64,000 nucleotides of DNA from Nocardioides sp. BP30. Its GTDB lineage: Bacteria > Actinomycetota > Actinomycetes > Propionibacteriales > Nocardioidaceae. The translations under genes were made by a program, and so were the position numbers. Under the pieces are notes generated by a model that saw only the letters and a program-made list of their open reading frames with translations, had not been told where the DNA came from and did not search any database. This document shows positions 36,090 through 44,562 of the stretch, in pieces. The first letter of the stretch is position 1. Each line of letters opens with the position of its first letter. The DNA lies in the NCBI RefSeq assembly GCF_029873215.1, contig NZ_CP123620.1, positions 186,001 through 250,000 of the forward strand. The letters run 5' to 3'.

Positions 36090-36863
36090 ATGGCGGGCGG
36101 AGCCGCACCCGGCGCCTCCTTGGTCGCGCGCACCCTCGACGTGCTCGGCGCCTTCGATGACGGCCACCGTCGTCTCACCCTGTCCGCCATCGCCGAACGG
36201 GCCGGCCTGTCCCCTGCCACCGCGCTACGCATCGTGCGCGAGCTGGTCGCCGGCGGTGCCCTGGTCCGCACCACCGACCGCACCTACGTGATCGGGCGCC
36301 GGCTGTGGGCGCTCGGCTTGCTCTCACCCACCCAGACAGGTCTGCGAGACGTGGCCTCGCCGTACCTGCAGGACATCCACGCCGCCACGCGCGCCACCGT
36401 CCACCTCGCCGTACGCGACGACGACGAGGTGCTCTACCTCGATCGCATCTCCGGGCAGACCTCGGTGCCGGTCGTCAGCCGGGTCGGGGGGCGCCTGCCG
36501 CTGTACTGCACCGGCGTGGGCAAGGCACTGCTCGCGCACGCGCCCGAGGAGGTGGTCGGCAGGGTGATGCACCACCTGGTCCCGCACACGCCGTACACCC
36601 TCACTTCCCCGGGGATGCTGGCGCGCCAGCTCGCACGCATCCGCACCGAAGGGTGGGCCACCACCTCCGAGGAGATGACACTGGGCGCGTGCTCCGTCGC
36701 CGTTCCGGTCTGGAGCGGCGAGGAGGTGGTCGCCTCGATCGGCGTCGTCGTCCCCGACTTCCGCCGGGAGAAGGCCCGCCTCGTCGCGGCGCTGACAGTG
36801 GCGGCCCGCGCGATCGGCCGCGCGGTGAGCGTCCCGCCCGTCCGCCACGACGCGGATCGGTGA
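36090..36863 (+). CDS. IclR-family regulator, likely PobR/PcaR-like
   Basis: A 257-residue protein with an N-terminal winged helix (VARTLDVLGAFDDGHRRLTLS, IAERAGLSPATALRIVRELV) and IclR effector domain (LYLDRISGQTSVPVVSRVGGRLPLYCTGVGKALLA in two parts, then GACSVAVPVW). It is divergent from pobA, with 72 bases between them, and so probably responds to 4-hydroxybenzoate or protocatechuate. Activator and repressor roles both occur in this subgroup. Confidence 0.9.
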   Translation: MAGGAAPGASLVARTLDVLGAFDDGHRRLTLSAIAERAGLSPATALRIVRELVAGGALVRTTDRTYVIGRRLWALGLLSPTQTGLRDVASPYLQDIHAATRATVHLAVRDDDEVLYLDRISGQTSVPVVSRVGGRLPLYCTGVGKALLAHAPEEVVGRVMHHLVPHTPYTLTSPGMLARQLARIRTEGWATTSEEMTLGACSVAVPVWSGEEVVASIGVVVPDFRREKARLVAALTVAARAIGRAVSVPPVRHDADR

Positions 36864-37058
36864 ACCGCCGAGACGAGCGGGAGCAATGAGCACCGGTACC
36901 GCGACTGGCTCGACTGCTACGCGGACGCATCGTCACCGCAGCGACAAGGCGGGCAACGCCGGAGCAGCGCTGCGGCAGCGGTGACGGCAGCAGACGCCAC
37001 CGTTAGCGACGATCCCCGCGACGCTGCCATCGTCGAAGAGCGATTCGGCGTCTTCCGA

Positions 37059-37409
37059 CTAGAAGGTGATCACGGTGGCGCGTTCGAGGGTGAAGCGGAT
37101 GAATTCGTCGCGGGCGACGGAGAGCTTCAGGCCGCGCTGAGCGAGAGTGGTCTGCGTGCCTTCCGCGCGAGAGGCGTTGATGCAGGCGCCTACCGGGATG
37201 CCGGCGGCGATCACCGCGTCGATCTGAGCGTTGAACACGCGGTCCGTCTCGGTGTCGACCTGGGTGAGGTGGCGCTGCGCAGGGCCGAAGACGAACACCT
37301 CGACGCCGATGTCGTCGTGGGCTGCGATCTCGGCGACCCGGGCCGGGAGTCGGCTGCCGATGATCAGCGAGTCCGCATCGTCGTGGAAGATGTGCGCGAC
37401 GGTCTTCAT
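37059..37409 (-). CDS. DsrE-family protein
   Basis: A 116-residue single-domain protein: VAHIFHDDADSLIIGSRLP, VEVFVFGPAQRHL, INASRAEG, as in DsrE-like alpha/beta proteins. The Cys at about residue 79 (VGACINASRAEG) matches the usual active position in sulfur-handling members; whether it carries sulfur here is unknown. AAGGA lies 7 bases before ATG 37409. It is the third gene of the leuA operon, 118 bases after the thioesterase. The region 36864-37058 downstream has no gene I can support. Confidence 0.85.
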   Translation of the reverse strand: MKTVAHIFHDDADSLIIGSRLPARVAEIAAHDDIGVEVFVFGPAQRHLTQVDTETDRVFNAQIDAVIAAGIPVGACINASRAEGTQTTLAQRGLKLSVARDEFIRFTLERATVITF

Positions 37410-37424
37410 GACGTGTTCCTTGGT

Positions 37425-37460
37425 GTGATGGGGCGTGATGGGGCGTGATAGGGCGTGGTG
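37425..37460. repeat. 10-base tandem repeats before the DsrE gene
   Basis: GTGATGGGGC occurs twice, then GTGATAGGGC and the partial GTGGTGCGGG, in the gap between the thioesterase and DsrE genes. This is a short microsatellite-like tract with no obvious role. Confidence 0.7.
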
Positions 37461-37527
37461 CGGGCCGCGAGCTGGTCAAGGCTCGAAGGCACGGCGGTGT
37501 GGGGCGTGCGTGGCTGGGAGGGCGGCG

Positions 37528-38007
37528 TCATCGGCCCGCCGCGGCTTCACCGCGGAGGGTCATCACCGCACTGGTCACCGTGGCGATCGTCTTTCCGTCG
37601 TCGCGGCGGATGTCGCAGTGGTAGTGGCTGATGGTGCGTCCAGCGTGGCTGCAGCGCGCAGTGGCGATGAGCGTTCCGGACCAGGCAGGTCTCACGAACC
37701 GCGCGTCGAGGTCGAGGCTCGTGAAGGACTCGCCCGGCTCGATGATCGTCGAGTGGGCGGTGCCGATCGCGGCGTCGGCGAGCTCGCACAGGAGCCCGCC
37801 GTGGATGGTGCCCTGCTGGTTTCCGTGCAGCTCCACGTCGGCGGCGATCCGCACCGCGGCCTGCCGCTCGGCGACCTCGATGATCTCGATGCCCAGCAGG
37901 CGCGAGATCGCCGTCGGGTAGCGCACATGGGTCGTGTCGCCGGGTTGCAGGGTCCCGGCGAGCTGCCGTTGCAGGTATTCGAGGACCGGGAGCGAGGTCG
38001 GCGTCAT
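37528..38007 (-). CDS. PaaI-type hotdog thioesterase
   Basis: A 159-residue hotdog-fold protein with GTIHGGLLCELADAAIG, the PaaI/YbgC HGG-type catalytic loop, and LDARFVRPAWSGTLIATARC later. It should hydrolyse an acyl-CoA or aryl-CoA thioester. ATG 38007 is chosen because the upstream in-frame extension into the leuA end looks non-coding; no strong ribosome site is visible. It follows leuA by 85 bases on the same strand. The link to leucine synthesis is not obvious. Confidence 0.85.
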   Translation of the reverse strand: MTPTSLPVLEYLQRQLAGTLQPGDTTHVRYPTAISRLLGIEIIEVAERQAAVRIAADVELHGNQQGTIHGGLLCELADAAIGTAHSTIIEPGESFTSLDLDARFVRPAWSGTLIATARCSHAGRTISHYHCDIRRDDGKTIATVTSAVMTLRGEAAAGR

Positions 38008-38092
38008 GCTGGGGCGCCGTCCGCGGGAGACGGATGCGAGGTTGCGGAGGGTCGTGTGGCGGCCGGAAGGGCCAGACTGGTGTGCAGCACGG

Positions 38093-39892
38093 TCAGGCTC
38101 GATTCGTCGCAAGGGAGCCGAGGTGAGAGCCGGCGGCGCGCAGGACGGCGCGCACGCTCGCGGTGAGTACGGAGCGGTGGCGTCCGGCGGCCCAGTGGAT
38201 GCCGGTGGCGTCGCTGTATTCGATGAGCGTCAGTGCATCGCTGTCGGCGCCCGTGGTGAGCGAGGTCTGGTGCAGTGAGAGGACGTCGACATGGATGCCG
38301 TGCTCGGCGAGCAGCCGGGTGGCCGCCTCGACCGGGCCGACCTCCTCGTAGTCGGCGTGATACCCGCTGCCGTCTGCGCGGATGCCGATCCTCGTCCGGG
38401 TCGTCCCGCCGCGGTCCTCTGATTCGAGTTCGATGAGCTCGATGGTTGGGTGCCGCGCATCGAGGTAATGACGCGCGAACAGGTCGAGCAGTCCGGCGGC
38501 GTCGATCTCCAGGCCTGTGGCGTCTGTGTGTTCCTGGACGCGGCGGCTGAAGTCGATCTGCATCCGCCGTGGCAGCTCGATGCCGTGCTCCGTCTCCAGC
38601 AGGTAGGCGATGCCGCCCTTGCCGGACTGAGAATTCACCCGAACGACGGCGTCGTAGCTGCGACCGAGGTCGGCCGGGTCGACGGGCAGGTACGGCACCC
38701 GCCACTCGATCTGGGCTTCGGGACGGCCCTCACGGGCGGCGCGGGCGTGATGCTCGGCGAAGCCCTTCTTGATCGCGTCCTGGTGGGTGCCGCTGAACGC
38801 GGTGTGCACGAGGTCGCCGACGTACGGGTGCCGGGGGTGGATCTCGATGCGGTTGCAGTATTCGACGGTCCGGCGAATCTCATCGATGTCGGAGAAGTCG
38901 ATCATCGGGTCGATGCCCTGGGCATGCAGGTTCAGCGCCAGGGTGGCGATGTCCACGTTGCCCGTGCGCTCGCCGTTGCCGAAGATGCAGCCCTCGATGC
39001 GCTGGGCGCCGGCGAGTACGGCGAGCTCGGCGCAGGCGATCCCGGTGCCGCGGTCGTTGTGGGGATGGACGGAGAGGATCACGGCGTCCCGGCGGGCGAG
39101 GTGGGTATGCATGTACTCGATCTGGTCGGCGTACACGTTCGGTGTCGCGATCTCGACGGTGGCCGGGAGGTTCAGGATGACCGGCCGCTCGGGCGTCGCC
39201 TGCCACAACGTCGTCATGGCGTCGCAGACCTCGATGACGTAGTCCGGTTCGGTGAGGTTGAAGACCTCTGGGCTGAACTCGAACCGCACGTGTGGCAGGT
39301 GACCGGCGAGTTCGAGTACGTCGCGGCCGCCCGCGAGGATCAGCTCACGCAACGCGTGACGGTCCTTACCGAGCACGACCTCGCGCCAGGTGGGCGCGGT
39401 TGCGGCGTACATGTGGATGACGACGGGATGGCGGATGCCGCGGATCGACTCGACCGTGCGCTCGATGAGGTCGCGGCGCGCGGGCGTGAAGACGACGATC
39501 GTCACGTCGTCCGGGGCGATGTCCGTCTCGGCGATCAGACGGACGAAGTCGTAGTCGGCCTGCGAGGCCGAGGGATAGCCGACTTCGACCTCCTTGTAGC
39601 CCATCGCCACCATGAGCTCGAAGAAGCGGCGCTTGCGGGCGGGGTCCATGGGCTCGGCGAGCGCCTGGTTGCCGTCGCGCAGGTCGACAGGCACCCACAG
39701 CGGCGCGGTGGTCAGGCGCATCGTGGGCCATGCGCGCTGAGTGATCGGGACCTCGACGCGCGAGTAGACGTCCTGGTAGCGATGGAAGGGCATCTGCGAG
39801 TGCCGCTGCCTGTCCCAGAAGGGAGCGTGTGCGGGGATCGGCCCGGCGGGGGTGGAGATGCGAGCGAATGCGTCACTGGTCGTGCTGGTCAT
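38093..39892 (-). CDS. leuA: 2-Isopropylmalate synthase
   Basis: A 599-residue enzyme joining acetyl-CoA and 2-oxoisovalerate, the first committed step of leucine synthesis. Seen: [11 protein letters not shown] (metal/substrate start of the HMGL barrel), [28 protein letters not shown] with the metal His pair, [14 protein letters not shown] and [13 protein letters not shown], plus the C-terminal regulatory LeuA dimer domain. Size fits the long actinobacterial form. AAGGA lies 7 bases before ATG 39892. A leucine-codon leader lies upstream. Partners DsrE and thioesterase are unusual. Confidence 0.95.
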   Translation of the reverse strand: MTSTTSDAFARISTPAGPIPAHAPFWDRQRHSQMPFHRYQDVYSRVEVPITQRAWPTMRLTTAPLWVPVDLRDGNQALAEPMDPARKRRFFELMVAMGYKEVEVGYPSASQADYDFVRLIAETDIAPDDVTIVVFTPARRDLIERTVESIRGIRHPVVIHMYAATAPTWREVVLGKDRHALRELILAGGRDVLELAGHLPHVRFEFSPEVFNLTEPDYVIEVCDAMTTLWQATPERPVILNLPATVEIATPNVYADQIEYMHTHLARRDAVILSVHPHNDRGTGIACAELAVLAGAQRIEGCIFGNGERTGNVDIATLALNLHAQGIDPMIDFSDIDEIRRTVEYCNRIEIHPRHPYVGDLVHTAFSGTHQDAIKKGFAEHHARAAREGRPEAQIEWRVPYLPVDPADLGRSYDAVVRVNSQSGKGGIAYLLETEHGIELPRRMQIDFSRRVQEHTDATGLEIDAAGLLDLFARHYLDARHPTIELIELESEDRGGTTRTRIGIRADGSGYHADYEEVGPVEAATRLLAEHGIHVDVLSLHQTSLTTGADSDALTLIEYSDATGIHWAAGRHRSVLTASVRAVLRAAGSHLGSLATNRA

Positions 39893-39923
39893 GTTCGGTC
39901 CTTCTTCGGGGTGCTGCTGGAAC

Positions 39924-39962
39924 GACCGGCGCAGGAAGCGGCTCCACGTCGGGGAGCCGGTC
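39924..39962 (-). terminator. Candidate leuA attenuator hairpin
   Basis: In the leuA 5' leader CGGCTCC-CCGACGT-GGAGCCG (39939-39959) forms a perfect 7-bp stem. An outer pairing GACCGGC/GCCGGTC (39956-39962 with 39924-39930) is possible instead. AGCC next to the leader stop codon could pair with the GGCT of the terminator arm, giving mutually exclusive folds. There is no T-run, so termination would have to be of the U-poor or Rho-assisted kind. Confidence 0.5.
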
Positions 39963-39965
39963 TGG

Positions 39966-40007
39966 CTAGGCCCCGCCGTGGCAGCGAAGAAGAAGGGATC
40001 CGAACAT
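39966..40007 (-). CDS. Leucine leader peptide (attenuation ORF) of leuA
   Basis: A 13-codon ORF, product [13 protein letters not shown], starts at ATG 40007 and ends at TAG 39966-39968, 73 bases before leuA. Three consecutive leucines are all encoded by CTT, a rare codon in this GC-rich genome, which would make ribosome progress sensitive to charged tRNA-Leu. The attenuator hairpin follows at once. Leader-peptide attenuation of leuA is known in Corynebacterium; here it is inferred. The gap 40008-40306 holds nothing else I can support. Confidence 0.65.
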   Translation of the reverse strand: MFGSLLLRCHGGA

Positions 40008-40306
40008 CGTCACGGCGAGAACGTAGCACACTCCTCAGACAAGTAGAGCGGTGAGGGGATCAGGTGGTCATGGCCCGGGTCAGTCGGATGCCGTCGGCCG
40101 ATCAGCGGCGGAGCTGCTGCTGGCGCGCGTCCGTGCAGGGGATTGGGCTCGGGGAGCGAGCGTGCGGGGTGGTCGTCACCGCACGGGACGCGCCCGCGGA
40201 TGGGGGCGCAGGGGTGTGCCCGCAGTGTGCCCGCAGCGTGCCCGGACGGACTGGGCGCTGCGCCGCCGAACAGGCGGGATTGCCGCGGGAGGGGTTGCAT
40301 AACGAA

Positions 40307-40340
40307 GAAGCCGCAGGTCAGCGAGCTGACCTGCGGCTTC
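40307..40340 (-). terminator. Terminator of tRNA-Arg
   Basis: A perfect 15-bp stem GAAGCCGCAGGTCAG / CTGACCTGCGGCTTC with a 4-base loop lies 10 bases past the tRNA 3' end. Read on the minus strand it is followed by TTCGTTAT, a moderate T-rich tail, as in an intrinsic terminator. Confidence 0.85.
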
Positions 40341-40350
40341 TATCTCTTGC

Positions 40351-40423
40351 GCGGCTGTAGGGATTCGAACCCCAGACCTTCTGATCCGTAGTCAGATGCT
40401 CTATCCAGCTGAGCTACAGCCGC
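40351..40423 (-). tRNA. tRNA-Arg (anticodon ACG)
   Basis: A 73-base cloverleaf on the minus strand: acceptor GCGGCTG/CAGCCGC, D-arm TAGCTCAGCTGGATAGAGCA, anticodon loop CTACGGA giving ACG between TCTGA and TCAGA, and T-arm GGGGTTCGAATCCC. The A34 is expected to become inosine and read CGN codons. The CCA end is not encoded. Confidence 0.95.
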
Positions 40424-40555
40424 TCGTCCGTACTGGACGAGAAAGACAATAACCGACGACACCCGCCGGACCTAAATCCCGGCGCTGTGGGATCATCGGC
40501 AGGACCGGTTCGGGCGGCTCGAGGAAAGCAGATCAGGTCAGCGGAGGGAGACCAT

Positions 40556-41587
40556 GTGGACGACAGCGCCGTGGACCGTGCGCTGCTCGAGGGCCGAGGG
40601 ACCGAGCTGTTCGAGGCCGCCGTCGCCGAGGGCGGCATCCCCGTCGACGACCCTCGGATCGTGGAGGGCGGTGAGTTCCACGAGGCCTTCTCGCTGTTGG
40701 TGTCGCTCGGTCTGCTGCACCACGACGGCGACGACGGCACCCTGTGGGTCCCCGACGACCCCGGCACGGCTCAGGGACGGGTGGTCGCGCCGCTCAGCCT
40801 CGAGGGCACCCGCCTGCTGCAGGAGTCGACCCAGTGGGCCCGCGACTTCGCCGCCCTCGGGCAGATCTGGCGGCGCGGTCCGCAGGCGGCCTCGGGACCG
40901 TTCACCTACCTGCGCGGCGACGCGATCGCGCCGTACATCTCCGCCCTGGCCGCCGAGGCGACCGAGGAGATCCTCACCGCCCAGCCGCAGACCGGCCGCG
41001 ATCTCGGCGTCGCCGCGCTGAAGCAGTCGCTGGCGCACGAGCAGGAGCTGGTGGATCGCGGGGTCAGGGTGCTGACGCTCTACCAGCACGCTGCGCGGCG
41101 CAACACCTCCACGCAGCGCTACGTCGCCGGTCTCACCGAGCTCGGTGCGGAGGTGCGCACCCTCGACGAGTTCTTCCACCGGCTGATCGTGGTCGACCGC
41201 AGGGTCGCACTGATCCCGACCGAGGACGACCTCGGTGTCGCCCTCGCCGTACGCGAGCCCACGGTGGTCGCCTACCTGGTCGACGTCTTCCTGCGCTCCT
41301 GGGAGCGGGCGAGACCGTTCACCAGCAGCGGGGAGGACGTGACCCGGCACATCGCCGGCGAGCAGCGTGCGATGACCATCCGCATGCTGATCGAGGGGTA
41401 CGCCGACCCCGGGGCGGCGAAGCGACTCGGCGTCAGCTCGCGCACCTATGCCGCCTACGTCGCCGATCTGAAGACGGAGTTCGACGCCGACACCCGGTTC
41501 CAGCTCGGCTACATCCTCGGCAGGCAGGGCATCATCGGCGAGCCGCAGGAGATCGCCAGCAGCCCGGAGACGCACGAAGGGCAGTGA
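40556..41587 (+). CDS. LuxR-type HTH regulator with TrmB/PLD-like sensor region
   Basis: A 343-residue regulator. The N-terminal ~120 residues look like a TrmB-type winged helix. Residues ~120-265 resemble a phospholipase-D-like fold without a full HKD motif (EEILTAQPQTGRDLG, GVRVLTLYQHAARRN, GAEVRTLDEFFHRLIVVDRR). The C-terminal ~60 residues are a LuxR/GerE HTH (AKRLGVSSRTYAAYVADLK, then TRFQLGYILGRQG). GTG 40556 is chosen from GGAGG eight bases upstream. The gene converges with a secreted-peptide gene 79 bases away, suggesting that the sensor region reads that peptide or its effect. Confidence 0.8.
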   Translation: MDDSAVDRALLEGRGTELFEAAVAEGGIPVDDPRIVEGGEFHEAFSLLVSLGLLHHDGDDGTLWVPDDPGTAQGRVVAPLSLEGTRLLQESTQWARDFAALGQIWRRGPQAASGPFTYLRGDAIAPYISALAAEATEEILTAQPQTGRDLGVAALKQSLAHEQELVDRGVRVLTLYQHAARRNTSTQRYVAGLTELGAEVRTLDEFFHRLIVVDRRVALIPTEDDLGVALAVREPTVVAYLVDVFLRSWERARPFTSSGEDVTRHIAGEQRAMTIRMLIEGYADPGAAKRLGVSSRTYAAYVADLKTEFDADTRFQLGYILGRQGIIGEPQEIASSPETHEGQ

Positions 41588-41608
41588 TCTGGCGCGATCA
41601 CTGCCCTT
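41577..41608 (+). terminator. Terminator at the LuxR-type gene stop
   Basis: AAGGGCAGTGATC (41577-41589) pairs perfectly with GATCACTGCCCTT (41596-41608), loop TGGCGC. The stop codon TGA at 41585-41587 lies in the first arm. It should end the regulator transcript, and possibly the peptide transcript arriving from the other side. Confidence 0.8.
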
Positions 41609-41666
41609 CTCGGGGGAGCCGGCGCCGCGGGTCGGGGGATCGCGCGCACCGGCTCAGGGGGATGGG

Positions 41667-41789
41667 TCACTTGTGCAGGCTGTAACCCCAGGTGAGGTCG
41701 GCGTGGGCTGACGGGCTCGTCATCCCGATGACGCCGACGCTGACGGCCACGGAGGCAAGCACGATGCTGACGCGACGCACGATCTTCAT
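41667..41789 (-). CDS. Small secreted peptide precursor (40 residues)
   Basis: ATG 41789 is preceded by AAGGAA five bases away. The product has a complete Sec-type signal: MKIVRR, a hydrophobic Val/Ala/Ile core of ~17 residues, then TSPSAHA with an AxA cleavage site. Cleavage after AHA leaves the decapeptide DLTWGYSLHK, with no Cys and no transmembrane anchor. This is too short for an enzyme and fits a signalling or bioactive peptide. It converges with the LuxR-type regulator and has an inverted repeat ~95 bases upstream. I recognise no named family. Confidence 0.7.
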   Translation of the reverse strand: MKIVRRVSIVLASVAVSVGVIGMTSPSAHADLTWGYSLHK

Positions 41790-41883
41790 GTCGTTTCCTT
41801 CGAGGTCGGGGCCCTGGGTCAGGCCGCTCTACCTCAGTCTTGCCGGGAGATCAGGAAACCGGGAGGCAAGTCACTCTGCACCT

Positions 41884-41908
41884 TTTTGCACTGCAAGAAC
41901 GTGCAAAA
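41884..41908. promoter_or_regulatory. Inverted repeat upstream of the secreted-peptide gene
   Basis: TTTTGCAC and GTGCAAAA are perfect 8-base arms with a 9-base spacer; further GCAC/TGCA half-sites lie at 41877-41894. It is an AT-rich island in GC-rich DNA, 95-120 bases before the peptide ATG and 60 bases beyond the end of the mannose synthase gene. The LuxR-type regulator next door is the natural candidate to bind it. Confidence 0.6.
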
Positions 41909-41968
41909 GTGCCCACCCTGTCCACGACATGGCAGGACGCCACCTCTTACGCATGGCGGCTGACGGCC

Positions 41969-42730
41969 TCAGCGCGTACGGCGCAGGCTGCTGCGCAGCT
42001 GTCGGCATCGCTCGCGCAATCCCCACCGTGTCACGAGCTTCAACGACTCCGCCGCCACGGCACCGCTCATCTTCGAGGCTCCACGGACCCGCTCCACGAA
42101 CTCGATCGGCACCTCGCGCACCACCAACCCGGAGCGCACCGTCCGCGTCACCAGATCCGTCTGGAACACGTAGCCCGCCGATTCCACCGAGCCCAGGTCG
42201 ATCTTCTCCAGCGTCGAGCGGCGGAACACCCGGAACCCCGCTGTCGCGTCCTTGACCCGGATGCCCAGCAACGTGCGCACATACAGGTTGCCGCCCCGCG
42301 AGAGCAGCTGCCGCGAGACCGGCCAGTTGACCACCGACCCGCCGGGAACGTACCGCGACCCGATCACCAGATCGGCGCTCTCCAGCGCCGTCAGCAGGCG
42401 GTGCAGCTCCTCGGGCTGATGTGATCCGTCGGCGTCCATCTCCCCAATCACGTCGAAGCCTCGCTCCAGCGCCCACCCGAACCCGGCCAGGTAGGCCGCA
42501 CCCAGCCCGTCCTTGCTGCGACGGTGCAGCACGTGCACCGACGGATCCGCAGCGGCCAGCTCGTCGGCGAGCTCGCCGGTGCCGTCGGGCGAGCTGTCGT
42601 CGACCACCAGCACCTCCACCTCAGGCTCGGCACGCCGCAACCGGCCCACCACCCACGCCAGGTTCGCGGCCTCGTTGAAGGTGGGGATCACCATGACCAC
42701 CCGCCCCAGCCGACCCAGATCAGTACTCAC
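41969..42730 (-). CDS. Polyprenol monophosphomannose synthase (GT2, DPM1/Ppm1-like)
   Basis: A 253-residue cytoplasmic-face glycosyltransferase: [33 protein letters not shown] with the DDS metal/nucleotide region, [33 protein letters not shown] with Dx[11 protein letters not shown] and [12 protein letters not shown]. It transfers mannose from GDP-mannose to polyprenyl phosphate, supplying the donor for periplasmic mannosylation. It has no C-terminal membrane domain, so is the soluble type. GTG 42730 has AGGTGG nine bases upstream. Confidence 0.92.
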   Translation of the reverse strand: MSTDLGRLGRVVMVIPTFNEAANLAWVVGRLRRAEPEVEVLVVDDSSPDGTGELADELAAADPSVHVLHRRSKDGLGAAYLAGFGWALERGFDVIGEMDADGSHQPEELHRLLTALESADLVIGSRYVPGGSVVNWPVSRQLLSRGGNLYVRTLLGIRVKDATAGFRVFRRSTLEKIDLGSVESAGYVFQTDLVTRTVRSGLVVREVPIEFVERVRGASKMSGAVAAESLKLVTRWGLRERCRQLRSSLRRTR

Positions 42731-42815
42731 GTTCGTCGTCCACCTTCGCCCCACTGTCCGATCGGCGACCCTAGTCGACCGAGCCCTGGCAGGCCGAGCC
42801 CACCCGCCGCACGCG

Positions 42816-44321
42816 TCACGATGTGCCGCCGCCGGCACGTAGGTTCACGCCGTCGCCCGAGGCCAGGATCGGGTAGGTACTGAGACGCTGCCTCTCGGCC
42901 GGGGACAGGCGGTCGCGGCGCAGTCGTAGCACCACGAACGCCGCACTGCGGATGAGATGGTCCATCAACCACGTGCGGAAGACGGGATTCGCTCCGCGCG
43001 ACACCCCAGCGCCATAGCTGGCCCCGGTGATGTCCACCGGGACGTCGCAGCCGCGGTGCAGGTCGGTGGTGAGCCGATCCATCCAGATGAGCGCCGCCGG
43101 ATCGTCCGCCGAGAGGCACCCGGCGGGCGCGGCCGCGCTGAAGGACGCAGCGGGGAAGACCTTCCCCGTCGGTTGGAGGGCGACGACGCACCCGGCGGCG
43201 AGAAGCGCGGCGGCAGCGCCGACCGCAAGGCCGACCCGGAGCCGAACGCGCCCGACACGGCCTGCCAGGTCACCCCACCCGATGGCGAGCACCAGCGCCA
43301 TCGGCGCCGCAAGAAACACCCCGTAGTGCCGGAAGTACGAGGGGCTCGCCCCGAGCACGAGCGCAGCGGCCAGGAACCAGCCGACGACGATCCAGGCGCT
43401 CCGGTCGCGCAGGCACCGAATGACGGCGACCACGATCAGGAGCAGGACGATCACCGTCGCCAGCCCGACCACCGCCGGTCTCCCCTCGAAGACCGATCTC
43501 GTACCGAGGATGCTCGTCACCCGCTCGATGCGCATCTTCGTCGCACCCGCCCGGTCGAGCTGGTCGGCGACGACCATCGTCCACATCCGGTGCGGCGCCA
43601 GCGCGAAGAAGGGCAGCAGTACGGCGGTGGTCGCGACGACACCGGCCGCTGCCACCCGGCCGGCCGCTCGGGGCTCGCGGCGGATGAGGAGGACGAGGAC
43701 GATGGCGGCGAGGACGGCGGCGTACCAGATCTTCACCGAGCACGCGAGACCGAGCGCCACCCCGGCCAGCAGCTCGAGGCTGAGCGACCGCTGGGGGTTC
43801 CTCATCGAGAGGGCGAGCAGCGCGAGGAGCACCAGCGCGGTCCCGACCGGCTCCAGGAACGTGGTCTGCTCGCTGTAGACGGCTGCCGCCGACGTGGCGT
43901 AGAGCAGGCCCGCGAGGAACCCGCGCATGCGGCCCCAGCGTCCGGCGATCGCCCCGACGAGTACGGCGCTGGCGCTGCCCAGCGCCATGAACGACAACCG
44001 CGCGACCGTCATCCCGACGGGATCCGAGGTCAGCCGGCCCAGGAGGGCGAACGGCATCAACGCGAGCAGGCTGCCCGGCGGGTGCAGCAGCACGAAGTCG
44101 CGGTAGGGAACGTGGCCGAAGGTCAGCGACTCCGAGGCCGTGTAGTAGACGCCGTCGTCGTAGCGACCGTAGAAGTGCAGCCCACCGCCACGCAGCACCG
44201 GTAGCAGCCGGACCAGGAACGCGACGGCGAAGACGGCGACCAGCTCCGGCGCAGCGATGTGGCGCCCAGCGGCCGGACGGTCCCGTCGAGCCCTCTCCGC
44301 GCCGAGAATGGTGTGGAACAT
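42816..44321 (-). CDS. GT-C-fold membrane glycosyltransferase-like protein
   Basis: A 501-residue integral membrane protein with ~10-11 hydrophobic helices. The first extracytoplasmic loop has [17 protein letters not shown], with the acidic pair expected of GT-C enzymes using polyprenyl-phosphate sugars, and the second region [15 protein letters not shown] is of the GT39/GT87 kind. The C-terminal domain is soluble and extracytoplasmic. It lies directly upstream of the mannose synthase, whose product could be its donor. The acceptor is unknown. Confidence 0.8.
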   Translation of the reverse strand: MFHTILGAERARRDRPAAGRHIAAPELVAVFAVAFLVRLLPVLRGGGLHFYGRYDDGVYYTASESLTFGHVPYRDFVLLHPPGSLLALMPFALLGRLTSDPVGMTVARLSFMALGSASAVLVGAIAGRWGRMRGFLAGLLYATSAAAVYSEQTTFLEPVGTALVLLALLALSMRNPQRSLSLELLAGVALGLACSVKIWYAAVLAAIVLVLLIRREPRAAGRVAAAGVVATTAVLLPFFALAPHRMWTMVVADQLDRAGATKMRIERVTSILGTRSVFEGRPAVVGLATVIVLLLIVVAVIRCLRDRSAWIVVGWFLAAALVLGASPSYFRHYGVFLAAPMALVLAIGWGDLAGRVGRVRLRVGLAVGAAAALLAAGCVVALQPTGKVFPAASFSAAAPAGCLSADDPAALIWMDRLTTDLHRGCDVPVDITGASYGAGVSRGANPVFRTWLMDHLIRSAAFVVLRLRRDRLSPAERQRLSTYPILASGDGVNLRAGGGTS

Positions 44322-44562
44322 GCGCTGTCGCTCCCCTCCCCCAAGGATCGGGACGCGACGATACCCGCGGTCGCGGACAGCAGGTCATTCCCGTCGCATG
44401 GGCCGGAAGGGCTTGTCGATGCACGAACTATCCACGTCGACGCGCGGCGCCCTGGCAGCGTTGCGACCCGGTTCCCCGATCGCCCGGACCCGTCCGACAC
44501 CCGGGCCCTCCGGAGCGATGATCCGAGAGCTTCGCCTGCTGTCGGGCGAGACCCCCGCCGGG

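Noticed and set aside
40008..40350. Possible genomic-island junction (att site) at the 3' end of tRNA-Arg, next to the leuA operon
   Set aside because: No duplicate of the tRNA 3' end was found near 36860-37060 and no integrase gene or remnant is recognisable.
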